Part shown: in pieces, positions 12,372 to 20,208 of the stretch | Layout of the letters: each line of letters opens with the position of its first letter | How positions within the stretch are numbered: the first letter of the stretch is position 1 | Assembly: GCA_026005095.1 (NCBI GenBank) | Contig: BPKK01000004.1 | Span: 62,001-126,000, forward strand | Length of the DNA stretch: 64,000 nucleotides | Direction of reading: 5' to 3' | Origin: Silanimonas sp. | Lineage (GTDB): Bacteria > Pseudomonadota > Gammaproteobacteria > Xanthomonadales > Xanthomonadaceae | Program-made: the position numbers and the translations under genes | Notes under the pieces: model-generated | The model's input: only the letters and a program-made list of their open reading frames with translations | The model's database searches: none | Told to the model about the DNA's origin: nothing

Positions 12372-13421
12372 ATGCCATCGAACGCGGAGCACGCGCGGCG
12401 CATCGTCATCGAACGTCCTGGGGGCTACGAGGTCCTGCGACTGGTGGAGGGCGAGGTGCCCACCCCGCGGCCCGGCGAACTGCGCCTGCGGGTGGCGGCC
12501 TGCGGGGTGAACTACGCCGACGGCATCATCCGTATGGGGCTTTACGAGAGCGCGAAGCGCCTGCACGGCTACCCCATCACCCCGGGCTTCGAGGTGGCGG
12601 GGGTAGTGGACGCCCTCGGCGAGGGCGTTGAGGGCTGGCAGGTCGGCGACCGGGTGATCGGCCTCACCCTGTTCGGCGGCTACGCGAGCCACCTCTGCCT
12701 GCCCGCCGACGGCGTCTTCGCCCTGCCGCCAGGCCTGTCCTTCGAGCAGGGGGCCGCCCTGCCCACGGTCTTCCTCACCGCCTGGTTCATGGCCCACCGG
12801 CAGGTGCACCCGGAACCGGGCGATCGCTGGTTGGTGCATTCCGCCGCCGGTGGCGTGGGGGGCGCTCTCTTGCAGCTAGCGCGGCTGGCCGGGGTGGAGG
12901 CCACCGGCGTGGTGGGCGCCGCGCACAAAGTGGAAGCCGCAAAGGCAATGGGCGCACGCCATGTCATCGTGCGCGGGGAGGGCGACTGGGTGGCCGCCGC
13001 CCGCGCTCTCGCCCCGTCCGGCTACCACGCAGTGTTCGATGCCAATGGCGTGGCCACCCTCGCCGGCAGCTGGGAGCTGCTGGCACCGATGGGAAAACTG
13101 GTGGTGTACGGCTTCGCCTCGATGCTGCCGAAGGACGGCCGGGTGAACTGGCTGCGCCTGGCCTGGGACTGGTGGCGCACCCCGCGCTTCAACCCATTGG
13201 ACATGACCACGACGAACCGCAGCGTGCTGGCCGCCAACCTGAGCTTCCTCTCGGCCGAGGCCGCCTTGCTGCGGCGCGGCATGCTCTGGCTACTGGAGCG
13301 CTTCGCCGATGGCCGCCTGCAGCCCCCGCCGGTGGCCGGCTTCCCGCTCCTTGACGCGGCGCAGGCACACCGGCGCATCGAGTCCGGTCAGAGTGTGGGG
13401 AAACTCGTGCTGATCCCCTGA
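12372..13421 (+). CDS. Zinc-independent MDR oxidoreductase, quinone reductase/VAT-1-like
   Basis: A 349-residue medium-chain dehydrogenase/reductase. The N-terminal GroES-like domain carries CGVNYADGIIRMGLY and GFEVAGVVDALG without the zinc ligands of alcohol dehydrogenases. The nucleotide-binding domain has SAAGGVGGALLQLA. The late segment FNPLDMTTTNRSV resembles the VAT-1-like branch of quinone oxidoreductases. Reduction of a quinone or enone with NADPH is the likely chemistry; the substrate is unknown. A strong GGAGGA Shine-Dalgarno (12356-12361) supports ATG 12372. It begins just after the rhlE terminator, so it must have its own promoter. Confidence 0.85.
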   Translation: MPSNAEHARRIVIERPGGYEVLRLVEGEVPTPRPGELRLRVAACGVNYADGIIRMGLYESAKRLHGYPITPGFEVAGVVDALGEGVEGWQVGDRVIGLTLFGGYASHLCLPADGVFALPPGLSFEQGAALPTVFLTAWFMAHRQVHPEPGDRWLVHSAAGGVGGALLQLARLAGVEATGVVGAAHKVEAAKAMGARHVIVRGEGDWVAAARALAPSGYHAVFDANGVATLAGSWELLAPMGKLVVYGFASMLPKDGRVNWLRLAWDWWRTPRFNPLDMTTTNRSVLAANLSFLSAEAALLRRGMLWLLERFADGRLQPPPVAGFPLLDAAQAHRRIESGQSVGKLVLIP

Positions 13422-13429
13422 GCTCCGCC

Positions 13430-13549
13430 GTGGCCGAGAACCCCATCTTCAGCCCGTTCCTGCCGCTCGCCCTCGGCATCGTGATGATCGGCCTCGGTCT
13501 GCATCTCTCGCTGGCCGACTTCCACCGCATGGCGCAGGCGCCGAGGGCC
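13430..13549 (+). pseudogene. N-terminal remnant of a bile acid:sodium symporter (BASS) family transporter
   Basis: A GTG at 13430 opens a frame whose first 40 residues include PLALGIVMIGLGLHLSLADF and end in MAQAPRA. This matches the start of BASS transporters: first helix, then (M)GLGLsL-x-DF and an Arg-Pro-x-x-Pro-Arg-like turn. Similarity stops exactly where the stop codon of the convergent HemJ-like gene begins (13550). From there the frame only reads the antisense of that gene, to 14005. Full BASS proteins are about 300 residues with nine or ten helices, so roughly 87% is missing. I interpret it as a transporter gene cut off by a deletion or rearrangement. Confidence 0.55.
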
Positions 13550-14017
13550 TCAGATCGGCTTGAGGAACACCAGCACGAGGATGCCGAGCAGCAGCAGCAC
13601 CGGCACTTCGTTGAACCAGCGCAGCCAGGTGGCCGAACGCGGGGCGGCGCCCCGGCCGATGGCTTTCACCATCCGCCCGGCCCAAATGAAGTGACCCAGC
13701 ATCAGCAGCACCAGCAGGAACTTGGCGTGCATCCAGCCGCGGCCGGCGGTGACGTGCGGCCACAGGGCAGGATCGATGAGCCGGCCGAACCACAGCAGCA
13801 GGCCGAACACGAAGACGAAGCCGAGCATGATGTGGCCGAAGCGGTAGAGCCGCTTGCCCATCAGCACCAGCCGCGCCTGCACGGCTGGCTGTCCTTCGGC
13901 CTCAGCGATGTTGACCAGGATGCGCGGCAGGTAGAACACCGTCGCCATCCAGCTGATGACGAACAGGGTGTGCAGCAGTTTGGTCCAGAGGTAGGTGTTG
14001 CCTAGATAGAGGTCCAT
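13550..14017 (-). CDS. hemJ: HemJ/CopD-like membrane protein (putative protoporphyrinogen IX oxidase)
   Basis: A 155-residue four-helix membrane protein. Features match the HemJ (UPF0093) family: KLLHTLFVISWMATVFYLPR (His16), YRFGHIMLG (His62), WMHAKFLLVLLMLGH (His97, Lys99) and the ending WFNEVPVLLLLGILVLVFLKP. HemJ converts protoporphyrinogen IX to protoporphyrin IX in heme synthesis; in this order the gene is often annotated only as CopD family. I prefer ATG 14017 (MDLYLG) directly before helix 1; ATG 14032 (MASATM) is the alternative. Neither has a convincing Shine-Dalgarno. It is divergent from trxC with about 120 bases between starts. Its stop abuts the BASS remnant. Confidence 0.78.
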   Translation of the reverse strand: MDLYLGNTYLWTKLLHTLFVISWMATVFYLPRILVNIAEAEGQPAVQARLVLMGKRLYRFGHIMLGFVFVFGLLLWFGRLIDPALWPHVTAGRGWMHAKFLLVLLMLGHFIWAGRMVKAIGRGAAPRSATWLRWFNEVPVLLLLGILVLVFLKPI

Positions 14018-14139
14018 CGTTGCTGAGGCCATGGCACGTGCAGGGCCTACAGCATGCCATGCACGGGCCGCCGGGCCGTCGCGGCGGCGTGGGCGCACCG
14101 GCAGATGCAGGCCGGGCTGCGGGCCGTTACCCTCGCGGC

Positions 14140-14598
14140 ATGGACGCCGACACCACCCAGCTCGCCTGCCCGCACTGCCGCGCCATCAACCGCGTGCCCG
14201 ATGCCCGCCTGGGCGATGGCCCACGCTGCGGTCGCTGCCACCAACCGCTGTTCACCGGCCAGCCCGTCACCCTCACCGCAGGAAATGCCGAAGCCTTCCT
14301 GCTGCGCTCCGAGCAACCGGCGGTGATCGATGCCTGGGCCGGCTGGTGCGGCCCCTGCCGCAGCTTCGCCCCGGTGTTTGCAGCCGCCTGCCAGCGACTG
14401 GAGCCGCAGTTCCGCTTCCTCAAGCTCGATACCGAGGCCGAACCGCAGCTCGCCGCGCAATTCCGCATCCAGAGCCTGCCCACCCTGATCGCCTGGCAGG
14501 GCAGCCGCGAGGGCGGCCACGAAGTGGCGCGCATCAGCGGTGCCCTGCCCCTGCCGCAGTTCATGCAGTGGCTGGCCAAGGCCTACGGGCTCGCTTGA
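14140..14598 (+). CDS. trxC: Thioredoxin 2 with N-terminal zinc-binding domain
   Basis: A 152-residue protein. The N-terminal zinc ribbon has Cys10/Cys13 (CPHC) and Cys30/Cys33 (CGRC). The thioredoxin domain has the active site WAGWCGPC with Cys70 and Cys73, and the cis-Pro segment IQSLPTL. E. coli TrxC is 139 residues with the same layout; it is a cytoplasmic disulfide reductase induced by oxidative stress. No Shine-Dalgarno is visible. Instead TACCCT (14128-14133) ends six bases before ATG 14140, the spacing expected for a leaderless transcript. It converges with the TonB receptor gene. Confidence 0.92.
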   Translation: MDADTTQLACPHCRAINRVPDARLGDGPRCGRCHQPLFTGQPVTLTAGNAEAFLLRSEQPAVIDAWAGWCGPCRSFAPVFAAACQRLEPQFRFLKLDTEAEPQLAAQFRIQSLPTLIAWQGSREGGHEVARISGALPLPQFMQWLAKAYGLA

Positions 14599-14620
14599 GC
14601 CCCCAAAGACCCGTGGCGAT

Positions 14621-16753
14621 TTAGCGGCGCCACTCCAGGCCGATATAGACCGACCGACCGTCGCCGGGCAGGAAATAGGCACCGTCGCGCGGCGGCCGCG
14701 GGGCGGCAGGGTTCCCTGGGTTGAAGGGCACACGGGTATCGGCCACCACGCCGGTGGTGGCGACATAGGCGCGATCGGCGAGGTTGCGGCCATCTACGAA
14801 CCAGCGCAGCCCCCCCAAAAGTTCACCGGAGAGCTTCAGACCCCAGAGGAAGTAGCCCGGTGCCGTGAAGGTGTTGGCATGGTCGATGAAGTAATCATCC
14901 GGCACCCACTCCAGGCTGGGCGCCAGGCGGAAGCGATCGGAAGGCGACCAGGCGAGTTCCAGACGCAGCCATTCCTTCGGCACCCCGGCGAGACGGTTGC
15001 GACCGAACGTCGCGTCGCCATCGAAGCGGAAATCGTTGATGAGCAGGTTCGCCGCCAGCTGCCAGTCCGGTGCGAACCCCCAGCGCCCGGCGAACTCCAG
15101 GCCTTGATGCACGGTACGTTCGGCATTCCGGGTGCCGAGCGGATTGCCATTGCCATCGGTGAGGGAGAGCAGTTCGTCCTGCAACTGCGCGCGGTAGAGC
15201 ACGGTATCCAGCTCGAGTGTCTCGCGCAGCACCCGCAGCCCGAGCTCGCCGCTGAATGCCCGCTGCATATCCACGAGCGTGACGTTCGGACCGCCCGCCA
15301 GTTCACCGAAGCTGGGAGGCTCGGCGCTGCGTGCGAGATTGCCGAAGAGCTGCACACCATCCGCAAGATCGAAACGCAGGCCGAGCTTGGGATTGAAGCC
15401 CCGGTAGTCGCGCTCGAAGCTGGCATCGAAAGGCACCGGAAAGCGGTCGCGGAAGCGGCGCTTCGTTTCGAAGGACTGGGCCCCCACGATCAGCGCAGCA
15501 TTCTCGGCCAGGTAGAACTGGTTCTCGACGAACAACGTCGCGGTGACCGCTCGCTGATCGCTCTGGTCGGTGCGCGCACCGCGGTGGTCATCGGGATTGG
15601 CACGCCCCCGGTTCACCCAGCGATCGTCGCGGGTATCGCCTCGGACGAAGCCCGCCCCCAGGGTGAGCACGTTGCGCGCGCCGGCAAGCTCTCCCTCGTT
15701 GCGCAAGCGCAGGTCGAGGCCGAAATCGCGGCTATCCTGCTGCAGCACCTGGAAGATCGGATGATCGAGAAACTTGTCGGAAACGAAGGCCGAGGCCTGC
15801 CATTCGCGCCCGTCGCCAGGCCGCCAAGCCAGCCGGGCTGCTAGCCGCGTCAGCTCGAAATCCCGGCGCTGATCGAGCAGCACGTTACCGGCGGCCGCCT
15901 GGCGGGGATTGGCACGGAACTGGGCGAGCGTCAGGGCACCGGGCAGGGCGGAACGGGCATCCACATGGGTGAGATAGAGCCGGCCCTCCAGCGCCTCATC
16001 GAAGCGATAGCCATAGTTTGCCGACAGACGATGATTCTCCTGCCGGGCATTGGCCCGGTAACCGTCCTGGGCATAGCCGCCAAGGGCAATCACGCCATCC
16101 TGCGCACCGGCCTGACCACCCCACTGCGCCTGCCAGCGGCCGTAACCGAAGCTCCCGGCCTCGCTGCGCAGGCGCCAGCCCTCGGCGTCGTACCCGGTGG
16201 GCGAAACGTACTGGATGGCCCCCCCCAGGGTGGCTGCGCCATGCTCCAGCGCATTCGGTCCGCGCCAGACCTCGATGTAACGGGCCATGAGCGCATCCAG
16301 GCTCTGCATGTCGAAGCCACCATCGGCGAGGTTTATCGGGATGCCGTCCTGCAGCACCACGATGCCGCGACCATGGAAAGTACGCTGCAAACCGGAACCG
16401 CGAATCGACAGGCGTGATTCCTCGGCACCGAAGCGCGGCTGTACGAACACACCTGCCGCGAAGCCGAGGGCATCGTTCAGGGTGCTTACCCGGCCCTGCC
16501 GGTAGCGCTCGCCATCGATCACGGCGGTGCCGCCGGCACGCTCGGCGAGACGCTTGCGGGCCGCTTCGAGAGACAGCGGCGCCATCGGCGCGAGGGCCTC
16601 GCCGCGTACTTCGATGCGGTCGAGACGCCTGGCCTCACCGGCCTCCGACGCGGGAGACGTGGCAGTGGCAGCGGTAGCGGCAGTGGGCAAGGAGAGAATC
16701 GCCAGGAAAAGCGAGCAGGCGAGCGGGGAGAGAGCAGGACAGCGTGGGGACAT
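14621..16753 (-). CDS. TonB-dependent outer-membrane receptor (probable ferric siderophore or heme uptake)
   Basis: A 710-residue receptor. The signal peptide (to about residue 28) is followed by a short linker with a TonB-box-like DRIEVRG. The plug domain includes LNDALGFAAGVFVQPRFG, SRLSIRGSGLQRTFHGRG and VWRGPNALEHGAATLGGAI; the 22-strand barrel follows and ends in an aromatic-containing strand (SVYIGLEWRR). The plug segment ILQ-like LQDGIPINLADGGFD resembles FecA/CirA-type iron receptors, but the ligand cannot be stated. ATG 16753 lies four bases after the stop of the PepSY gene, so the two form an operon. That pairing supports an iron uptake role, because PepSY membrane proteins accompany siderophore receptors. 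Confidence 0.88.
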   Translation of the reverse strand: MSPRCPALSPLACSLFLAILSLPTAATAATATSPASEAGEARRLDRIEVRGEALAPMAPLSLEAARKRLAERAGGTAVIDGERYRQGRVSTLNDALGFAAGVFVQPRFGAEESRLSIRGSGLQRTFHGRGIVVLQDGIPINLADGGFDMQSLDALMARYIEVWRGPNALEHGAATLGGAIQYVSPTGYDAEGWRLRSEAGSFGYGRWQAQWGGQAGAQDGVIALGGYAQDGYRANARQENHRLSANYGYRFDEALEGRLYLTHVDARSALPGALTLAQFRANPRQAAAGNVLLDQRRDFELTRLAARLAWRPGDGREWQASAFVSDKFLDHPIFQVLQQDSRDFGLDLRLRNEGELAGARNVLTLGAGFVRGDTRDDRWVNRGRANPDDHRGARTDQSDQRAVTATLFVENQFYLAENAALIVGAQSFETKRRFRDRFPVPFDASFERDYRGFNPKLGLRFDLADGVQLFGNLARSAEPPSFGELAGGPNVTLVDMQRAFSGELGLRVLRETLELDTVLYRAQLQDELLSLTDGNGNPLGTRNAERTVHQGLEFAGRWGFAPDWQLAANLLINDFRFDGDATFGRNRLAGVPKEWLRLELAWSPSDRFRLAPSLEWVPDDYFIDHANTFTAPGYFLWGLKLSGELLGGLRWFVDGRNLADRAYVATTGVVADTRVPFNPGNPAAPRPPRDGAYFLPGDGRSVYIGLEWRR

Positions 16754-16757
16754 GGGC

Positions 16758-18236
16758 TCAGGGCCTGGGAGAGGACGGGGTGATATGCGGACTGGCCGCC
16801 GGCCCAAGGGCCGAGTGCGGCCGGGTGGTGCGACGCAGGCGCAGGCCAAGGAATGCGAGCAGCGGGCCGAGCGAGAGCAGCGCCACCTGCAGGGCGTCGC
16901 GGCGCGCGGGCGAACCGAGCAGGCCCGCCAGGGGCTGCCATTTATGGGCGAGCGAGAACACGTAGGCCTCGACGCGGGCGCTGGACGAAAGCACGTCGAG
17001 GCGTTGCGCAGTATCGGGGTCGAGGGCAACGCGCTGGCCATCCGGCAAGGCGGCGAGCCAGGCTGGCAGACGACGGTTACGGAAGTCGTAGCCGGGGCTG
17101 AAGTGGGTGACCCGTTCCAGCCCCCCGCCTTCCGGAAGACCCTGCGCCCTGGCCGCCGCTTCGGCCAGCTGCCGCTCGCCATTCGCCAACGGCTGCCCCG
17201 ACTCGAGATCGATCACCAGGGCCTCCGGCACCGGCGCACCCCAGCCGCCTGCCAACGGTGGACGCAATATCAGCCAAGGGGCACCCTCGGGTGAGGCCGC
17301 GAGACTGGCACTGCCGAGCCGCTCCGGAACCTCGGGCCAGGCTGGCAGGGGCATTGCAGCGAGGGCGCTGAGGCGCGCGACATCGAAACGCGGCGGTGGC
17401 AGGCGCAGGCCACGTTCTGCGCCATCGCCAGCACTCCAGAGGGCATGGACGAGGCCACTGCCGGACATCAGCAGCAGGGGCAAGCCGGCGATGAGGGCAA
17501 GGCGGCGATGCCAGCGGCGCGCCGGTGTTGGCCGGGCCGCCGGCCGGCGCAGGGCCCAGAGCAGGAAACCGGACGCTGCCGTGAGCAGCAATGCCACCAT
17601 GGCCATCACGAGGACGAAGCGCGCGATGGGGCGCTCGCCGTCGAGCCAGTCCAGAGTGTGCAGGGCACGGAAGCCCTGCTGCAGCAGGCGGCGACGGTCG
17701 TCACCGAGGGAGGCAAGGCTGGCGGTTTCGGTATGCAGGTAGGCGGTGAGCCCTGCCTGGCCGGCGAAGCGCACCTCCCATACCGGTAACAGACGGTTCA
17801 CCCAGGGGTAGTCGGGAGTGAAGGCGTCGAGTCGGCGCATTGAGGCGATCGTCCGCTCTTCGCCCAGATACCAGCCTGCCAGCCAGCGGACATAGGCCGC
17901 ATCGTCACCCGACCACGCGCGGCCATCGAGACGGAGGTAGCGGCGCTCGCCCGAGGGCATCGTGGCCTGCCACAGCGCTCCGCCCGGTCCTGGCACCAGG
18001 CGCAGTACGGCGCTCTCCCCAGCCTTCGCCAACACGCCGGGCAGGCCGGCATGTAGGTCCGGCGCGGAAACCGAAAGTGGCGGCGCACTGCGCTGCGCCG
18101 GCTGCGGAGCCAGAAGCCCCATCAGCGGGTGGAGGAAGCCAGACAGTGTCCAGACGAGCAAGACCGCCAGCGAGATCCAGACCAGTGCCCGATGTAGTCG
18201 GCTTGAAAACGGCAGCAAAACGAGGCGCGTCGGCAT
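16758..18236 (-). CDS. PepSY-associated transmembrane protein (putative ferric-siderophore reductase type)
   Basis: A 492-residue membrane protein with an N-terminal helix (HRALVWISLAVLLVWTLSGFLHP), a large periplasmic PepSY-like region, two or three central helices (FVLVMAMVALLLTAASGFLLW and LALIAGLPLLLMSGSG), a second periplasmic region and a C-terminal helix. Paired His residues flank the helices (for example SGFLHP, FRALHTLDW, WHRRLALIAG, SLAHKW), as in PepSY_TM proteins thought to bind heme and reduce ferric siderophores in the periplasm. It is the first gene of an operon with the TonB receptor. The start ATG 18236 is chosen because the longer frame crosses into the divergent promoter region. 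Confidence 0.78.
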   Translation of the reverse strand: MPTRLVLLPFSSRLHRALVWISLAVLLVWTLSGFLHPLMGLLAPQPAQRSAPPLSVSAPDLHAGLPGVLAKAGESAVLRLVPGPGGALWQATMPSGERRYLRLDGRAWSGDDAAYVRWLAGWYLGEERTIASMRRLDAFTPDYPWVNRLLPVWEVRFAGQAGLTAYLHTETASLASLGDDRRRLLQQGFRALHTLDWLDGERPIARFVLVMAMVALLLTAASGFLLWALRRPAARPTPARRWHRRLALIAGLPLLLMSGSGLVHALWSAGDGAERGLRLPPPRFDVARLSALAAMPLPAWPEVPERLGSASLAASPEGAPWLILRPPLAGGWGAPVPEALVIDLESGQPLANGERQLAEAAARAQGLPEGGGLERVTHFSPGYDFRNRRLPAWLAALPDGQRVALDPDTAQRLDVLSSSARVEAYVFSLAHKWQPLAGLLGSPARRDALQVALLSLGPLLAFLGLRLRRTTRPHSALGPAASPHITPSSPRP

Positions 18237-18353
18237 CGGCGCGGCAGGCAGAATCGGCGAAGGAGCGGATTGTCTTCGCCGACACGCTCGGCAGGAATGC
18301 GACCGGTTGTCGCAGCCCACTCCCTGGCACACAAGCATTACCCTGTGCGCCCC

Positions 18354-19601
18354 ATGGCCGGCACCGCGCGCTATTCCGAACTCGAAGGTAGCCTGCACCT
18401 GCTGCGCTGGCTGGCAGTGGGCGGCCAGCTGCTGGCGGTCTGGGCGGCCACGGCATGGCTCAGGCTCGATCTCGAGCTGCCGGCCCTGCTGCTCGGCATC
18501 TGCGCCCTCGGCCTGGCCAATGCCCTGCTCGGACTATGGCGGCTGCGCCGACCCGGCACGGAAGCGGCGCTGCTGCTCGGTCTTGGCGTGGATCTGGCGG
18601 CACTCACCTGGGCGCTGTACTTCACGGGCGGGGCCATGAACCCTTTCAGCCAGCTCTATCTGGTGCCGGTGGCGCTCACCGCCACCGTGCTGCCCGCTTC
18701 GCGGGTGCTTGCCCTCGCGCTGGCTTCTGCCGCGGCCTATGCCTTCCTCGCCCTCGAGGCGCCAGGCCTGCGCTTCCACCATCTCGGCAGTGCCTTCGAT
18801 CTGCACATCGCCGGCATGGCAGTGAATTTCGCATTGGCCTTGCTGCTGTTCTGCGGTTTCGGCCTGCGCCTCGCGACCCGCCTGCGGTGGCAGTCGCAGG
18901 CCCTGGCCGAGGCCCGGGAGCGCGGCCTGCGCGACGAAGGCCTGCACGCCCTGGCCCTGCAGGCGGCCTCCACCGCTCACGAAGTGAACACCCCGCTGGC
19001 TACCGCCCGGCTGCTGCTCGACGAATGGCGTGACAGTCCCGGTTCGCCGCCACCGGCGGAGGATCTGGAACTGATGGCGCGGCAGCTCGATTATGCGCGC
19101 GATGCCGTGCGCCGCCTGGTGCGCGACAGTCACGAGACGGGACACCCGCAGGCACTCGGCGAGGCGGTCCGCGACCTCGCTGGGCGGCTTGCCCTGCTGC
19201 GCCCGGAGACCGGGCTCACCATCCGCCTTCCTCCGGCGCTGGAAGCGCGCCGGGTATGCTTCTCCCCGGGGCTGAAGGCCGCCCTGGGGCATCTGCTCGA
19301 CAATGCCGCCGATGCCGGGCGACGCAACGGCAGGACAGACGTGGAACTCACCCTGGGCGATGCCGGCACGGCCCTTACCATCGAGATCCGCGACCACGGC
19401 CCGGGTTTCGCGGCCGAGGGGGCGCAGCCGCCCCTTTCCGGCCAGCCGCAAGGCCTCGGCCTCGGCCTCGGCCTGCAGCTCGCGAATGCCACGCTGGAAA
19501 CGCTGGGCGGCCGTCTGGAGTACCGGCCGGCCGAAGGTGGCGGGCTGTACACCCGGGTAGCCCTGCCCTGGTCTGCCATCACGGCCGGAACCCCGCCATG
19601 A
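18354..19601 (+). CDS. regB: Redox-responsive sensor histidine kinase, RegB/PrrB/ActS family
   Basis: A 415-residue kinase with about six N-terminal membrane segments. Between them is FTGGAMNPFSQLYLVP; the GGxxNPF heptapeptide (residues 92-98) is the ubiquinone-binding signature of RegB. The H-box is STAHEVNTPLA with His209; the ATP-binding domain carries LLDNAADAG, RDHGPGF and GLGLGLQLA. The redox-switch Cys of Rhodobacter RegB (Cys265, about 40 residues after the His) appears as Ala248 (YARDAV) in my by-eye alignment. In known systems RegB phosphorylates RegA in response to the quinone pool or oxygen. Its stop overlaps the regA start (ATGA). It is divergent from the PepSY/TonB operon. Confidence 0.88.
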   Translation: MAGTARYSELEGSLHLLRWLAVGGQLLAVWAATAWLRLDLELPALLLGICALGLANALLGLWRLRRPGTEAALLLGLGVDLAALTWALYFTGGAMNPFSQLYLVPVALTATVLPASRVLALALASAAAYAFLALEAPGLRFHHLGSAFDLHIAGMAVNFALALLLFCGFGLRLATRLRWQSQALAEARERGLRDEGLHALALQAASTAHEVNTPLATARLLLDEWRDSPGSPPPAEDLELMARQLDYARDAVRRLVRDSHETGHPQALGEAVRDLAGRLALLRPETGLTIRLPPALEARRVCFSPGLKAALGHLLDNAADAGRRNGRTDVELTLGDAGTALTIEIRDHGPGFAAEGAQPPLSGQPQGLGLGLGLQLANATLETLGGRLEYRPAEGGGLYTRVALPWSAITAGTPP

Positions 19602-20134
19602 GCCCTCCTTTGCTGCTCATCGATGACGACGCGGCCTTCGCCACGGTGTTGGCCCGCGCGCTCGGGCGCCGCGGCCATGCCTGCCTGCTCGCCGCCGATG
19701 CCGCCACCGCCCTCGCGCTCGCCCGGCAGCCGCTGTGCGGCATCGTGCTCGACCTCCGGCTCGGCAACGACAATGGCCTTGCGCTCGTCGAGCCCCTGCG
19801 CGCCCTGCAGCCGGAAGCGCCGATCCTGCTGCTCACCGGCTACGCCTCGATCGCCACCGCGGTCGAGGCGATCAAGCGCGGCGCCAGCGACTACCGGCCG
19901 AAGCCGGTGAGCGCCGACGACGTGCTGCGCGCCCTGTTCGGCGCCGGCGAGGACGAGGACACTCCGCCGATGCCGCCCGAGACCCCGCTGCACCCACGAC
20001 GGCTGGAGTGGGAGCACCTGCAGCGCGTGCTGTCCGAGCACGGGGGCAATGTCTCGGCGGCGGCTCGCGCCTTGGGCATGCACCGCCGCAGCCTGCAGCG
20101 CAAGCTGGCGAAAAAACCCCTGCCCGAGCGCTGA
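19598..20134 (+). CDS. regA: Response regulator, RegA/PrrA/ActR family
   Basis: A 178-residue regulator. The receiver domain has the acidic pocket Asp9-Asp11, phosphoacceptor Asp52 (IVLDLRLGNDNG), Thr80 and Lys102. A Pro-rich linker (TPPMPPETPLHP) leads to a Fis-type helix-turn-helix ending GGNVSAAARALGMHRRSLQRKL, almost the consensus of RegA/PrrA DNA-binding domains. RegA proteins control respiration, carbon and nitrogen fixation and other redox-linked genes. The ATG overlaps the regB stop, so the pair is translationally coupled. No obvious RegA target operon (oxidase, photosynthesis) lies in the window; the divergent iron-uptake operon is the only neighbour. Confidence 0.92.
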   Translation: MSPPLLLIDDDAAFATVLARALGRRGHACLLAADAATALALARQPLCGIVLDLRLGNDNGLALVEPLRALQPEAPILLLTGYASIATAVEAIKRGASDYRPKPVSADDVLRALFGAGEDEDTPPMPPETPLHPRRLEWEHLQRVLSEHGGNVSAAARALGMHRRSLQRKLAKKPLPER

Positions 20135-20208
20135 GGTCACCGGCTCCGGGCCGACCGGCCCGGCCGGGCTAGAATCCCAGCCCCGTTCCACCGGCTCCGC
20201 GCGTTCCG

